Positions 43,598 to 58,683 of a DNA stretch of 64,000 bases are shown here, piece by piece. The stretch lies in assembly GCF_051020765.1 (NCBI RefSeq), contig NW_027469176.1, forward strand, positions 186,001 through 250,000, in the 5' to 3' direction. The notes under the pieces were generated by a model. The model worked only from the letters and a program-made list of their open reading frames with translations. It was not told the DNA's origin and searched no databases. Source of the DNA: Lasioglossum baleicum (Eukaryota; Arthropoda; Insecta; Hymenoptera; Halictidae). The position numbers and the translations under genes are program-made. Position 1 is the first letter of the stretch. Every line of letters starts with the position of its first letter.

Positions 43598-44115
43598 GCG
43601 TAACGCAAAACTCATAACGCATAACGCATAACGCATAACGCATAACGCATAACGCACAACGCATAACGTTTAAACCATAAGGCATAACGCATAGCCCATG
43701 ACGCATAACGCATAACGCATAACGCATAATGCAAAAGTCATAACGCATAACGCATAACGGATAACGCATAACGCATAACGCATAACGCATAACGCATAAC
43801 GCATAACGCATAACGCATAACGCATAACGCATAACGCATAACGCATAACGCATAACGCATAACGCATAACGCATAACGCGTAACGCAAAACTCATAACGC
43901 ATAACGCGTAACGCAAAACTCATAACGCATAACGCATAACGCATAACGCATAACGCATAACGCATAACGCATAACGCATAACGCATAACGCATAACGCAT
44001 AACGCATAACGCATAACGCATAACGCATAACGCATAACGCATAACGCATAACGCATAACGCATAACGCGTAACGCAAAACTCATAACGCATAACGCATAA
44101 CGCATAACGCATAAC

Positions 44116-44325
44116 GCACAACGCATAACGTTTAAACCATAAGGCATAACGCATAGCCCATAACGCATAACGCATAACGCATAACGCATAATGCAAAAGT
44201 CATAACGCATAACGCATAACGCATAACGCGTAACGCAAAACTCATAACGCATAACGCATAACGCATAACGCATAACGCACAACGCATAACGTTTAAACCA
44301 TAAGGCATAACGCATAGCCCATGAC
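44116..44325 (+). repeat. B-prime to B pair, 161-bp spacing, copy 1
   Basis: GTTTAAAC at 44130 and 44291. Between them lie the CCATAAC ending, a C block without GGATAAC, an A block and GCACAAC. The preceding B is 462 bp upstream (43668). Confidence 0.87.
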
Positions 44326-46292
44326 GCATAACGCATAACGCATAACGCATAATGCAAAAGTCATAACGCATAACGCATAACGGATAACGCATAACGCATA
44401 ACGCATAACGCATAACGCATAACGCATAACGCATAACGCATAACGCATAACGCATAACGCATAACGCATAACGCATAACGCATAACGCATAACGCATAAC
44501 GCATAACGCATAACGCATAACGCATAACGCATAACGCATAACGCATAACGCATAACGCATAACGCATAACGCATAACGCATAACGCATAACGCATAACGC
44601 ATAACGCATAACGCATAACGCATAACGCATAACGCATAACGCATAACGCATAACGCATAACGCATAACGCATAACGCATAACGCATAACGCATAACGCAT
44701 AACGCATAACGCATAACGCATAACGCATAACGCATAACGCATAACGCATAACGCATAACGCATAACGCATAACGCATAACGCATAACGCATAACGCATAA
44801 CGCATAACGCATAACGCATAACGCATAACGCATAACGCATAACGCATAACGCATAACGCATAACGCATAACGCATAACGCATAACGCATAACGCATAACG
44901 CATAACGCATAACGCATAACGCATAACGCATAACGCATAACGCGTAACGCAAAACTCATAACGCATAACGCATAACGCATAACGCACAACGCATAACGTT
45001 TAAACCATAAGGCATAACGCATAGCCCATAACGCATAACGCATAACGCATAACGCATAATGCAAAAGTCATAACGCATAACGCATAACGGATAACGCATA
45101 ACGCATAACGCATAACGCATAACGCATAACGCATAACGCATAACGCATAACGCATAACGCATAACGCATAACGCGTAACGCAAAACTCATAACGCATAAC
45201 GCATAACGCATAACGCATAACGCATAACGCACAACGCATAACGTTTAAACCATAAGGCATAACGCATAGCCCATAACGCATAACGCATAACGCATAATGC
45301 AAAAGTCATAACGCATAACGCATAACGGATAACGCATAACGCATAACGCATAACGCATAACGCATAACGCATAACGCATAACGCATAACGCATAACGCAT
45401 AACGCATAACGCATAACGCATAACGCATAACGCATAACGCATAACGCATAACGCATAACGCATAACGCATAACGCATAACGCATAACGCATAACGCATAA
45501 CGCATAACGCATAACGCATAACGCATAACGCATAACGCATAACGCATAACGCATAACGCATAACGCATAACGCATAACGCATAACGCATAACGCATAACG
45601 CATAACGCATAACGCGTAACGCAAAACTCATAACGCATAACGCATAACGCATAACGCACAACGCATAACGTTTAAACCATAAGGCATAACGCATAGCCCA
45701 TAACGCATAACGCATAACGCATAACGCATAATGCAAAAGTCATAACGCATAACGCATAACGGATAACGCATAACGCATAACGCATAACGCATAACGCATA
45801 ACGCATAACGCATAACGCATAACGCATAACGCATAACGCATAACGCATAACGCATAACGCATAACGCATAACGCATAACGCATAACGCATAACGCATAAC
45901 GCATAACGCATAACGCATAACGCATAACGCATAACGCATAACGCATAACGCATAACGCATAACGCATAACGCATAACGCATAACGCATAACGCATAACGC
46001 ATAACGCATAACGCATAACGCATAACGCATAACGCATAACGCATAACGCATAACGCATAACGCATAACGCATAACGCATAACGCATAACGCATAACGCAT
46101 AACGCATAACGCATAACGCATAACGCATAACGCATAACGCATAACGCATAACGCATAACGCATAACGCATAACGCATAACGCATAACGCATAACGCATAA
46201 CGCATAACGCATAACGCATAACGCATAACGCATAACGCATAACGCATAACGCATAACGCATAACGCATAACGCATAACGCATAACGCATAAC

Positions 46293-49200
46293 GCACAACG
46301 CACAACGCATAACGCATAACGCATAACGCATAACGCATAACGCATTACGCATAACGAATTACGCATAACGCATAACGCATAACGCATAACGCATAAGGCA
46401 TAACGCATAACGCATAACGCATAACGCATAACGCATAACGCGTAACGCAAGACTCATAACGCATAACGCATAACGCATAACGCATAACGCATAACGCATA
46501 TGGCATAACGCATAATGCAAAAGTCATAACGCATAACGCATAACGCATAACGCATAACGCATAACGCATAACGCATAACGCATAACGCATAACGCATAAC
46601 GCATAACGCATAACGCATAACGCATAACGCATAACGCATAACGCATAACGCATAACGCATAACGCATAACGCATAACGCAAAACGCATAACGCATAACGC
46701 ATAACGCATAACGCATAACGCATAACGCATAACGCATAACGCATAACGCGTAACGCAAAACTCATAACGCATAACGCATAACGCATAACGCACAACGCAT
46801 AACGTTTAAACCATAAGGCATAACGCATAGCCCATGACGCATAACGCATAACGCATAACGCATAATGCAAATGTCATAACGCATAACGCATAACGGATAA
46901 CGCATAACGCATAACGCATAACGCATAACGCATAACGCATAACGCATAACGCATAACGCATAACGCATAACGCATAACGCATAACGCATAACGCATAACG
47001 CATAACGCATAACGCATAACGCATAACGCATAACGCATAACGCATAACGCATAACGCATAACGCATAACGCATAACGCATAACGCATAACGCATAACGCA
47101 TAACGCATAACGCATAACGCATAACGCATAACGCATAACGCATAACGCATAACGCATAACGCATAACGCATAACGCATAACGCATAACGCATAACGCATA
47201 ACGCATAACGCATAACGCATAACGCATAACGCATAACGCATAACGCATAACGCATAACGCATAACGCATAACGCATAACGCATAACGCATAACGCATAAC
47301 GCATAACGCATAACGCATAAGGCATAAGCATAACGCATAACGCATAACGCATAACGCATAACGCGTAACGCAAAACTCATAACGCATAACGCGTAACGCA
47401 AAACTCATAACGCATAACGCATAACGCATAACGCATAACGCATAACGCATAACGCATAACGCATAACGCATAACGCATAACGCATAACGCATAACGCATA
47501 ACGCATAACGCATAACGCATAACGCATAACGCATAACGCATAACGCATAACGCATAACGCATAACGCATAACGCATAACGCATACCGCATAACGCATAAC
47601 GCATAACGCATAACGCATAACGCATAACGCATAACGCATAACGCATAACGCATAACGCATAACGCATAACGCATAACGCATAACGCATAACGCATAACGC
47701 ATAACGCATGACGCACAACGCATAACGCATAACGCATAACGCATAACGCATAACGCATAACGCATAACGCATAACGCATTACGCATAACGCATAACGCAT
47801 AACGCATAACGCATAAGGCATAAGCATAACGCATAACGCATAACGCATAACGCATAACGCATAACGCGTAACGCAAGACTCATAACGCATAACGCATAAC
47901 GCATATGGCATAACGCATAATGCAAAAGTCATAACGCATAACGCATAACGCATAACGCATAACGCATAACGCATAACGCATAACGCATAACGCATAACGC
48001 ATAACGCATAACGCATAACGCATAACGCATAACGCATAACGCATAACGCATAACGCATAACGCATAACGCATAACGCATAACGCATAACGCATAACGCAT
48101 AACGCATAACGCATAACGCATAACGCATAACGCATAACGCATAACGCATAACGCATAACGCATAACGCATAACGCATAACGCATAACGCATAACGCATAA
48201 CGCATAACGCATAACGCATAACGCATAACGCATAACGCATAACGCGTAACGCAAAACTCATAACGCATAACGCATAACGCATAACGCATAACGCATAACG
48301 CACAACGCATAACGTTTAAACCATAAGGCATAACGCATAGCCCATGACGCATAACGCATAACGCATAACGCATAACGCATAACGCATAATGCAAAAGTCA
48401 TAACGCATAACGCATAACGGATAACGCATAACGCATAACGCATAACGCATAACGCATAACGCATAACGCATAACGCATAACGCATAACGCATAACGCATA
48501 ACGCATAACGCATAACGCGTAACGCAAAACTCATAACGCATAACGCGTAACGCAAAACTCATAACGCATAACGCATAACGCATAACGCATAACGCATAAC
48601 GCATAACGCATAACGCATAACGCATAACGCATAACGCATAACGCATAACGCATAACGCATAACGCATAACGCATAACGCATAACGCATAACGCATAACGC
48701 ATAACGCATAACGCATAACGCGTAACGCAAAACTCATAACGCATAACGCATAACGCATAACGCATAACGCACAACGCATAACGTTTAAACCATAAGGCAT
48801 AACGCATAGCCCATAACGCATAACGCATAACGCATAACGCATAATGCAAAAGTCATAACGCATAACGCATAACGCATAACGCGTAACGCAAAACTCATAA
48901 CGCATAACGCATAACGCATAACGCATAACGCACAACGCATAACGTTTAAACCATAAGGCATAACGCATAGCCCATGACGCATAACGCATAACGCATAACG
49001 CATAATGCAAAAGTCATAACGCATAACGCATAACGGATAACGCATAACGCATAACGCATAACGCATAACGCATAACGCATAACGCATAACGCATAACGCA
49101 TAACGCATAACGCATAACGCATAACGCATAACGCATAACGCATAACGCATAACGCATAACGCATAACGCATAACGCATAACGCATAACGCATAACGCATA

Positions 49201-50609
49201 ACGCATAACGCATAACGCATAACGCATAACGCATAACGCATAACGCATAACGCATAACGCATAACGCATAACGCATAACGCATAACGCATAACGCATAAC
49301 GCATAACGCATAACGCATAACGCATAACGCATAACGCATAACGCATAACGCATAACGCATAACGCATAACGCATAACGCATAACGCATAACGCATAACGC
49401 ATAACGCATAACGCATAACGCATAACGCATAACGCATAACGCATAACGCATAACGCATAACGCATAACGCATAACGCATAACGCATAACGCATAACGCAT
49501 AACGCATAACGCATAACGCATAACGCATAACGCATAACGCATAACGCATAACGCATAACGCATAACGCATAACGCATAACGCATAACGCATAACGCATAA
49601 CGCATAACGCATAACGCATAACGCGTAACGCAAAACTCATAACGCATAACGCATAACGCATAACGCACAACGCATAACGTTTAAACCATAAGGCATAACG
49701 CATAGCCCATAACGCATAACGCATAACGCATAACGCATAATGCAAAAGTCATAACGCATAACGCATAACGGATAACGCATAACGCATAACGCATAACGCA
49801 TAACGCATAACGCATAACGCATAACGCATAACGCATAACGCATAACGCATAACGCATAACGCATTACGCATAACGCATAACGCGTAACGCAAAACTCATA
49901 ACGCATAACGCATAACGCATAACGCATAACGCATAACGCACAACGCATAACGTTTAAACCATAAGGCATAACGCATAGCCCATGACGCATAACGCATAAC
50001 GCATAACGCATAATGCAAAAGTCATAACGCATAACGCATAACGGATAACGCATAACGCATAACGCATAACGCATAACGCATAACGCATAACGCATAACGC
50101 ATAACGCATAACGCATAACGCATAACGCATAACGCATAACGCATAACGGATAACGCATAACGCATAACGCATAACGCATAACGCATAACGCATAACGCAT
50201 AACGCATAACGCATAACGCATAACGCATAACGCATAACGCATAACGCATAACGCATAACGCATAACGCATAACGCATAACGCATAACGCATAACGCATAA
50301 CGCATAACGCATAACGCATAACGCATAACGCATAACGCATAACGCATAACGCATAACGCATAACGCATAACGCATAACGCATAACGCATAACGCATAACG
50401 CATAACGCATAACGCATAACGCATAACGCATAACGCATAACGCATAACGCATAACGCATAACGCATAACGCATAACGCATAACGCATAACGCATAACGCA
50501 TAACGCATAACGCATAACGCATAACGCATAACGCATAACGCATAACGCATAACGCATAACGCATAACGCATAACGCATAACGCATAACGCATAACGCATA
50601 ACGCATAAC
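46293..50609 (+). repeat. Domain III supra-unit S5 (4,317 bp)
   Basis: F-prime, G (46342), E-prime, A-prime and D (46496), GCAAAAC (46678), A, B (46804), GCAAATG (46867), long run, E, AA (47363), GCATACC (47580), F, GCATTAC, E, A-prime and D (47901), A, B (48314), C, AA, A, 161-bp pair, C, long run, A, B-prime (49679), C, GCATTAC (49861), A, B (49952), C, second GGATAAC (50147), run. The A2 and D blocks expected before the last GCATTAC are missing. Confidence 0.8.
48769..48978 (+). repeat. B-prime to B pair, 161-bp spacing, copy 2
   Basis: GTTTAAAC at 48783 and 48944, same internal order. The preceding B is 469 bp upstream and the next B is 735 bp downstream. Confidence 0.87.
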
Positions 50610-53071
50610 GCACAACGCACAACGCATAACGCATAACGCATAACGCATAACGCATAACGCATTACGCATAACGAATTACGCATAACGCATAACGCATAAC
50701 GCATAACGCATAAGGCATAACGCATAACGCATAACGCATAACGCATAACGCATAACGCGTAACGCAAGACTCATAACGCATAACGCATAACGCATAACGC
50801 ATAACGCATAACGCATATGGCATAACGCATAATGCAAAAGTCATAACGCATAACGCATAACGCATAACGCATAACGCATAACGCATAACGCATAACGCAT
50901 AACGCATAACGCATAACGCATAACGCATAACGCATAACGCATAACGCATAACGCAAAACGCATAACGCATAACGCATAACGCATAACGCATAACGCATAA
51001 CGCATAACGCATAACGCATAACGCGTAACGCAAAACTCATAACGCATAACGCATAACGCATAACGCACAACGCATAACGTTTAAACCATAAGGCATAACG
51101 CATAGCCCATGACGCATAACGCATAACGCATAACGCATAATGCAAATGTCATAACGCATAACGCATAACGGATAACGCATAACGCATAACGCATAACGCA
51201 TAACGCATAACGCATAACGCATAACGCATAACGCATAACGCATAACGCATAACGCATAACGCATAACGCATAACGCATAACGCATAACGCATAACGCATA
51301 ACGCATAACGCATAACGCATAACGCATAACGCATAACGCATAACGCATAACGCATAACGCATAACGCATAACGCATAACGCATAACGCATAACGCATAAC
51401 GCATAACGCATAACGCATAACGCATAACGCATAACGCATAACGCATAACGCATAACGCATAACGCATAACGCATAACGCATAACGCATAACGCATAACGC
51501 ATAACGCATAACGCATAACGCATAACGCATAACGCATAACGCATAACGCATAACGCATAACGCATAACGCATAACGCATAACGCATAACGCATAACGCAT
51601 AACGCATAAGGCATAAGCATAACGCATAACGCATAACGCATAACGCATAACGCGTAACGCAAAACTCATAACGCATAACGCGTAACGCAAAACTCATAAC
51701 GCATAACGCATAACGCATAACGCATAACGCATAACGCATAACGCATAACGCATAACGCATAACGCATAACGCATAACGCATAACGCATAACGCATAACGC
51801 ATAACGCATAACGCATAACGCATAACGCATAACGCATAACGCATAACGCATAACGCATAACGCATAACGCATAACGCATAACGCATACCGCATAACGCAT
51901 AACGCATAACGCATAACGCATAACGCATAACGCATAACGCATAACGCATAACGCATAACGCATAACGCATAACGCATAACGCATAACGCATAACGCATAA
52001 CGCATAACGCATGACGCACAACGCATAACGCATAACGCATAACGCATAACGCATAACGCATAACGCATAACGCATAACGCATAACGCATAACGCATAACG
52101 CATTACGCATAACGCATAACGCATAACGCATAACGCATAAGGCATAAGCATAACGCATAACGCATAACGCATAACGCATAACGCATAACGCGTAACGCAA
52201 GACTCATAACGCATAACGCATAACGCATATGGCATAACGCATAATGCAAAAGTCATAACGCATAACGCATAACGCATAACGCATAACGCATAACGCATAA
52301 CGCATAACGCATAACGCATAACGCATAACGCATAACGCATAACGCATAACGCATAACGCATAACGCATAACGCATAACGCATAACGCATAACGCATAACG
52401 CATAACGCATAACGCATAACGCATAACGCATAACGCATAACGCATAACGCATAACGCATAACGCATAACGCATAACGCATAACGCATAACGCATAACGCA
52501 TAACGCATAACGCATAACGCATAACGCATAACGCATAACGCATAACGCATAACGCATAACGCATAACGCATAACGCGTAACGCAAAACTCATAACGCATA
52601 ACGCATAACGCATAACGCATAACGCATAACGCACAACGCATAACGTTTAAACCATAAGGCATAACGCATAGCCCATGACGCATAACGCATAACGCATAAC
52701 GCATAATGCAAAAGTCATAACGCATAACGCATAACGGATAACGCATAACGCATAACGCATAACGCATAACGCATAACGCATAACGCATAACGCATAACGC
52801 ATAACGCATAACGCATAACGCATAACGCATAACGCATAACGCATAACGCATAACGCATAACGCATAACGCGTAACGCAAAACTCATAACGCATAACGCGT
52901 AACGCAAAACTCATAACGCATAACGCATAACGCATAACGCATAACGCATAACGCATAACGCATAACGCATAACGCATAACGCATAACGCATAACGCATAA
53001 CGCATAACGCATAACGCATAACGCGTAACGCAAAACTCATAACGCATAACGCATAACGCATAACGCATAAC

Positions 53072-53281
53072 GCACAACGCATAACGTTTAAACCATAAGG
53101 CATAACGCATAGCCCATAACGCATAACGCATAACGCATAACGCATAATGCAAAAGTCATAACGCATAACGCATAACGCATAACGCGTAACGCAAAACTCA
53201 TAACGCATAACGCATAACGCATAACGCATAACGCACAACGCATAACGTTTAAACCATAAGGCATAACGCATAGCCCATGAC
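53072..53281 (+). repeat. B-prime to B pair, 161-bp spacing, copy 3
   Basis: GTTTAAAC at 53086 and 53247, same internal order. The preceding B is 441 bp upstream and the next 735 bp downstream. Confidence 0.87.
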
Positions 53282-55260
53282 GCATAACGCATAACGCATA
53301 ACGCATAATGCAAAAGTCATAACGCATAACGCATAACGGATAACGCATAACGCATAACGCATAACGCATAACGCATAACGCATAACGCATAACGCATAAC
53401 GCATAACGCATAACGCATAACGCATAACGCATAACGCATAACGCATAACGCATAACGCATAACGCATAACGCATAACGCATAACGCATAACGCATAACGC
53501 ATAACGCATAACGCATAACGCATAACGCATAACGCATAACGCATAACGCATAACGCATATCGCATAACGCATAACGCATAACGCATAACGCATAACGCAT
53601 AACGCATAACGCATAACGCATAACGCATAACGCATAACGCATAACGCATAACGCATAACGCATAACGCATAACGCATAACGCATAACGCATAACGCATAA
53701 CGCATAACGCATAACGCATAACGCATAACGCATAACGCATAACGCATAACGCATAACGCATAACGCATAACGCATAACGCATAACGCATAACGCATAACG
53801 CATAACGCATAACGCATAACGCATAACGCATAACGCATAACGCATAACGCATAACGCATAACGCATAACGCATAACGCATAACGCATAACGCATAACGCA
53901 TAACGCATAACGCATAACGCATAACGCGTAACGCAAAACTCATAACGCATAACGCATAACGCATAACGCACAACGCATAACGTTTAAACCATAAGGCATA
54001 ACGCATAGCCCATAACGCATAACGCATAACGCATAACGCATAATGCAAAAGTCATAACGCATAACGCATAACGGATAACGCATAACGCATAACGCATAAC
54101 GCATAACGCATAACGCATAACGCATAACGCATAACGCATAACGCATAACGCATAACGCATAACGCATAACGCATAACGCATAACGCATAACGCATAACGC
54201 ATAACGCATAACGCATAACGCATAACGCATAACGCATAACGCATAACGCATAACGCATAACGCATAACGCGTAAAGCAAGACTCATAACGCATAACGCAT
54301 AACGCATAACGCATAACGCATAACGCATAACGCATATGGCATAACGCATAATGCAAAAGTCATAACGCATAACGCATAACGCATAACGCATAACGCATAA
54401 CGCATAACGCATAACGCGTAACGCAAAACTCATAACGCATAACGCATAACGCATAACGCATAACGCATAACGCATTACGCATAACGCATAACGCGTAACG
54501 CAAAACTCATAACGCATAACGCATAACGCATAACGCATAACGCATAACGCACAACGCATAACGTTTAAACCATAAGGCATAACGCATAGCCCATGACGCA
54601 TAACGCATAACGCGTAACGCAAAACTCATAACGCATAACGCATAACGCATAACGCATAACGCATAACGCACAACGCATAACGTTTAAACCATAAGGCATA
54701 ACGCATAGCCCATGACGCATAACGCATAACGCATAACGCATAATGCAAAAGTCATAACGCATAACGCATAACGGATAACGCATAACGCATAACGCATAAC
54801 GCATAACGCATAACGCATAACGCATAACGCATAACGCATAACGCATAACGCATAACGCATAACGCATAACGCATAACGCGTAACGCAAAACTCATAACGC
54901 ATAACGCGTAACGCAAAACTCATAACGCATAACGCATAACGCATAACGCATAACGCATAACGCATAACGCGTAACGCAAAACTCATAACGCATAACGCAT
55001 AACGCATAACGCATAACGCACAACGCATAACGTTTAAACCATAAGGCATAACGCATAGCCCATAACGCATAACGCATAACGCATAACGCATAATGCAAAA
55101 GTCATAACGCATAACGCATAACGCATAACGCGTAACGCAAAACTCATAACGCATAACGCATAACGCATAACGCATAACGCACAACGCATAACATAACGCA
55201 TAACGCATAACGCATAACGCATAACGCATAACGCATAACGCATAACGCATAACGCATAAC

Positions 55261-55533
55261 GCTTAACGCATAACGCCTAACGCATAACGCGTAACGCATA
55301 ATGCATAACGCATAACGCTTAACGCATAGCCCATAACGCATAACGCATAACGCATCGCGCATAACGCATAACGGATAACGCATAACGCATAACGCATAAC
55401 GGATAACGCATAACGCATAACGCATAACGCATAACGAATTACGCATAACGCATAACCCATAACGCATAACGCATAACGCATAACGCATAACGCATAACGC
55501 ATAACACATAACGCGTAACGCATAACGCATAAC
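55261..55533 (+). repeat. 273-bp tandem duplication, copy 1
   Basis: Thirty-nine units starting at GCTTAAC with GCCTAAC, GCGTAAC, GCATAAT, a second GCTTAAC, GCATAGC, CCATAAC, GCATCGC (55352), two GGATAAC, GAATTAC (55436) and CCATAAC in order. The same order restarts at 55534. Confidence 0.87.
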
Positions 55534-55799
55534 GCTTAACGCATAACGCCTAACGCATAACGCGTAACGCATAATGCATAACGTATAACGCTTAACGCAT
55601 AGCCCATAACGCATAACGCATAACGCATCGCGCATAACGCATAACGGATAACGCATAACGCATAACGCATAACGGATAACGCATAACGCATAACGCATAA
55701 CGAATTACGCATAACGCATAACCCATAACGCATAACGCATAACGCATAACGCATAACGCATAACGCATAACGCATAACGCATAACGCATAACGCATAAC
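55534..55799 (+). repeat. 273-bp tandem duplication, copy 2 (one unit shorter)
   Basis: Same marker order as copy 1 with GAATTAC at 55702, so one consensus unit has been lost before it. A private GTATAAC replaces the consensus unit in front of the second GCTTAAC. Confidence 0.85.
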
Positions 55800-56695
55800 G
55801 CATAACGCATAACGGATAACGCAAGAAGCATAACGCATAACGCATAAAGCATAACGCATAACGCATAACGCATAACGCATAACGCATAACGCATAACGCA
55901 TAACGCATAACGCATAACGCATAACGCATAACGCATAACGCATAACGCATAACGCATAACGCATAACGCATAACGCATAACGCATAACGCATAACGCATA
56001 ACGCATAACGCATAACGCATAACGCATAACGCATAACGCATAACGCATAACGCATAACGCATAACGCATAACGCATAACGCATAACGCATAACGCATAAC
56101 GCATAACGCATAACGCATAACGCATAACGCGTAAAGCAAGACTCATAACGCATAACGCATAACGCATAACGCATAACGCATAACGCATAACGCATAACGC
56201 ATATGGCATAACGCATAATGCAAAAGTCATAACGCATAACGCATAACGCATAACGCATAACGCATAACGCATAACGCATAACGCGTAACGCAAAACTCAT
56301 AACGCATAACGCATAACGCATAACGCATAACGCATAACGCATTACGCATAACGCATAACGCGTAACGCAAAACTCATAACGCATAACGCATAACGCATAA
56401 CGCATAACGCATAACGCACAACGCATAACGTTTAAACCATAAGGCATAACGCATAGCCCATGACGCATAACGCATAACGCATAACGCATAATGCAAAAGT
56501 CATAACGCATAACGCATAACGGATAACGCATAACGCATAACGCATAACGCATAACGCATAACGCATAACGCATAACGCATAACGCATAACGCATAACGCA
56601 TAACGCATAACGCATAACGGATAACGCATAACGCATAACGCATAACGCATAACGCATAACGCATAACGCATAACGCATAACGCATAACGCATAAC

Positions 56696-56704
56696 GCATA
56701 CAAC
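56696..56704 (+). repeat. 9-bp irregular unit GCATACAAC
   Basis: Inside an otherwise pure run one unit is two bases longer. It could be a slip joining the start of GCATAAC to the end of GCACAAC. No other copy was seen. Confidence 0.8.
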
Positions 56705-58663
56705 GCATAACGCATAACGCATAACGCATAACGCATAACGCATAACGCATAACGCATAACGCATAACGCATAACGCATAACGCATAACGCATAACGCATA
56801 ACGCATAACGCATAACGCATAACGCATAACGCATAACGCATAACGCATAACGCATAACGCATAACGCATAACGCATAACGCATAACGCATAACGCATAAC
56901 GCATAACGCATAACGCATAACGCATAACGCATAACGCATAACGCATAACGCATAACGCATAACGCATAACGCATAACGCATAACGCATAACGCATAACGC
57001 ATAACGCATAACGCATAACGCATAACGCATAACGCATAACGCATAACGCATAACGCATAACGCATAACGCATAACGCATAACGCATAACGCATAACGCAT
57101 AACGCATAACGCATAACGCATAACGCATAACGCATAACGCATAACGCATAACGCATAACGCACAACGCACAACGCATAACGCATAACGCATAACGCATAA
57201 CGCATTACGCATAACGAATTACGCATAACGCATAACGCATAACGCATAACGCATAAGGCATAACGCATAACGCATAACGCATAACGCATAACGCATAACG
57301 CGTAACGCAAGACTCATAACGCATAACGCATAACGCATAACGCATAACGCATAACGCATATGGCATAACGCATAATGCAAAAGTCATAACGCATAACGCA
57401 TAACGCATAACGCATAACGCATAACGCATAACGCATAACGCATAACGCATAACGCATAACGCATAACGCATAACGCATAACGCATAACGCAAAACGCATA
57501 ACGCATAACGCATAACGCATAACGCATAACGCATAACGCATAACGCATAACGCGTAACGCAAAACTCATAACGCATAACGCATAACGCATAACGCACAAC
57601 GCATAACGTTTAAACCATAAGGCATAACGCATAGCCCATGACGCATAACGCATAACGCATAACGCATAATGCAAATGTCATAACGCATAACGCATAACGG
57701 ATAACGCATAACGCATAACGCATAACGCATAACGCATAACGCATAACGCATAACGCATAACGCATAACGCATAACGCATAACGCATAACGCATAACGCAT
57801 AACGCATAACGCATAACGCATAACGCATAACGCATAACGCATAACGCATAACGCATAACGCATAACGCATAACGCATAACGCATAACGCATAACGCATAA
57901 CGCATAACGCATAACGCATAACGCATAACGCATAACGCATAACGCATAACGCATAACGCATAACGCATAACGCATAACGCATAACGCATAACGCATAACG
58001 CATAACGCATAACGCATAACGCATAACGCATAACGCATAACGCATAACGCATAACGCATAACGCATAACGCATAACGCATAAGGCATAAGCATAACGCAT
58101 AACGCATAACGCATAACGCATAACGCGTAACGCAAAACTCATAACGCATAACGCGTAACGCAAAACTCATAACGCATAACGCATAACGCATAACGCATAA
58201 CGCATAACGCATAACGCATAACGCATAACGCATAACGCATAACGCATAACGCATAACGCATAACGCATAACGCATAACGCATAACGCATAACGCATAACG
58301 CATAACGCATAACGCATAACGCATAACGCATAACGCATAACGCATAACGCATAACGCATAACGCATAACGCATAACGCATAACGCATAACGCATAACGCA
58401 TAACGCATAACGCATAACGCATAACGCATAACGCATAACGCATACCGCATAACGCATAACGCATAACGCATAACGCATAACGCATAACGCATAACGCATA
58501 ACGCATAACGCATAACGCATAACGCATAACGCATAACGCATAACGCATAACGCATAACGCATAACGCATGACGCACAACGCATAACGCATAACGCATAAC
58601 GCATAACGCATAACGCATAACGCATAACGCATAACGCATTACGCATAACGCATAACGCATAAC

Positions 58664-58683
58664 GCATAAGACATAAGCATAAC
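58664..58683 (+). repeat. E block with altered hexamer ACATAA
   Basis: The hexamer reads ACATAA instead of GCATAA, a G-to-A change found in this E copy only. Confidence 0.8.

Larger units (their letters stand above)
39309..46292 (+). repeat. Domain III supra-unit S4 (6,984 bp, fused double unit)
   Basis: F-prime, G (39358), D (39519), GCAAAAC (39666), A, B (39799), GCAAATG (39862), E, AA (40294), GCATACC (40519), F, E, AA, GCATACC (41491), D (41596), B (41890), A2 (42282), D, A, GCATTAC, A, B (42569). The next head is then missing: the C after 42569 runs straight into GCAAAAC (42772), A, B (42898) and GCAAATG (42961). After that come B (43668), AA, the 161-bp pair, B-prime at 44998, 45243 and 45670, and a run to F-prime. 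It reads as two units fused by loss of one F-G-D head. Confidence 0.75.
55179..55848 (+). repeat. Anomalous variant-rich island
   Basis: A B block starts (GCACAAC at 55179) but is cut after one further unit, leaving a 5-bp remnant ATAAC at 55193. From 55261 the variant units differ from the rest of domain III: GCTTAAC, GCCTAAC, GCATCGC, scattered GGATAAC, CCATAAC and ACATAAC. No A, B, C, D or E block is complete inside. GCTTAAC and GCCTAAC otherwise occur only in domain I (958, 22, 3244). GCAAGAA (55821) and GCATAAA (55842) mark the right edge. Confidence 0.85.
50610..57159 (+). repeat. Domain III supra-unit S6 (6,550 bp, with internal insertion)
   Basis: Repeats S5 closely: G (50659), D (50813), GCAAAAC (50953), B (51079), GCAAATG (51142), E, AA (51652), GCATACC (51883), F, E, D (52225), B (52645), AA, 161-bp pair, GCATATC (53555), B-prime (53982). 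The tail A2, D, A, GCATTAC, A, B follows at 54269-54597. About 1.86 kb of extra material with three B blocks and the 55.2 kb island is then inserted before the same tail appears again at 56129-56464. It ends with a run to F-prime. Confidence 0.78.
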
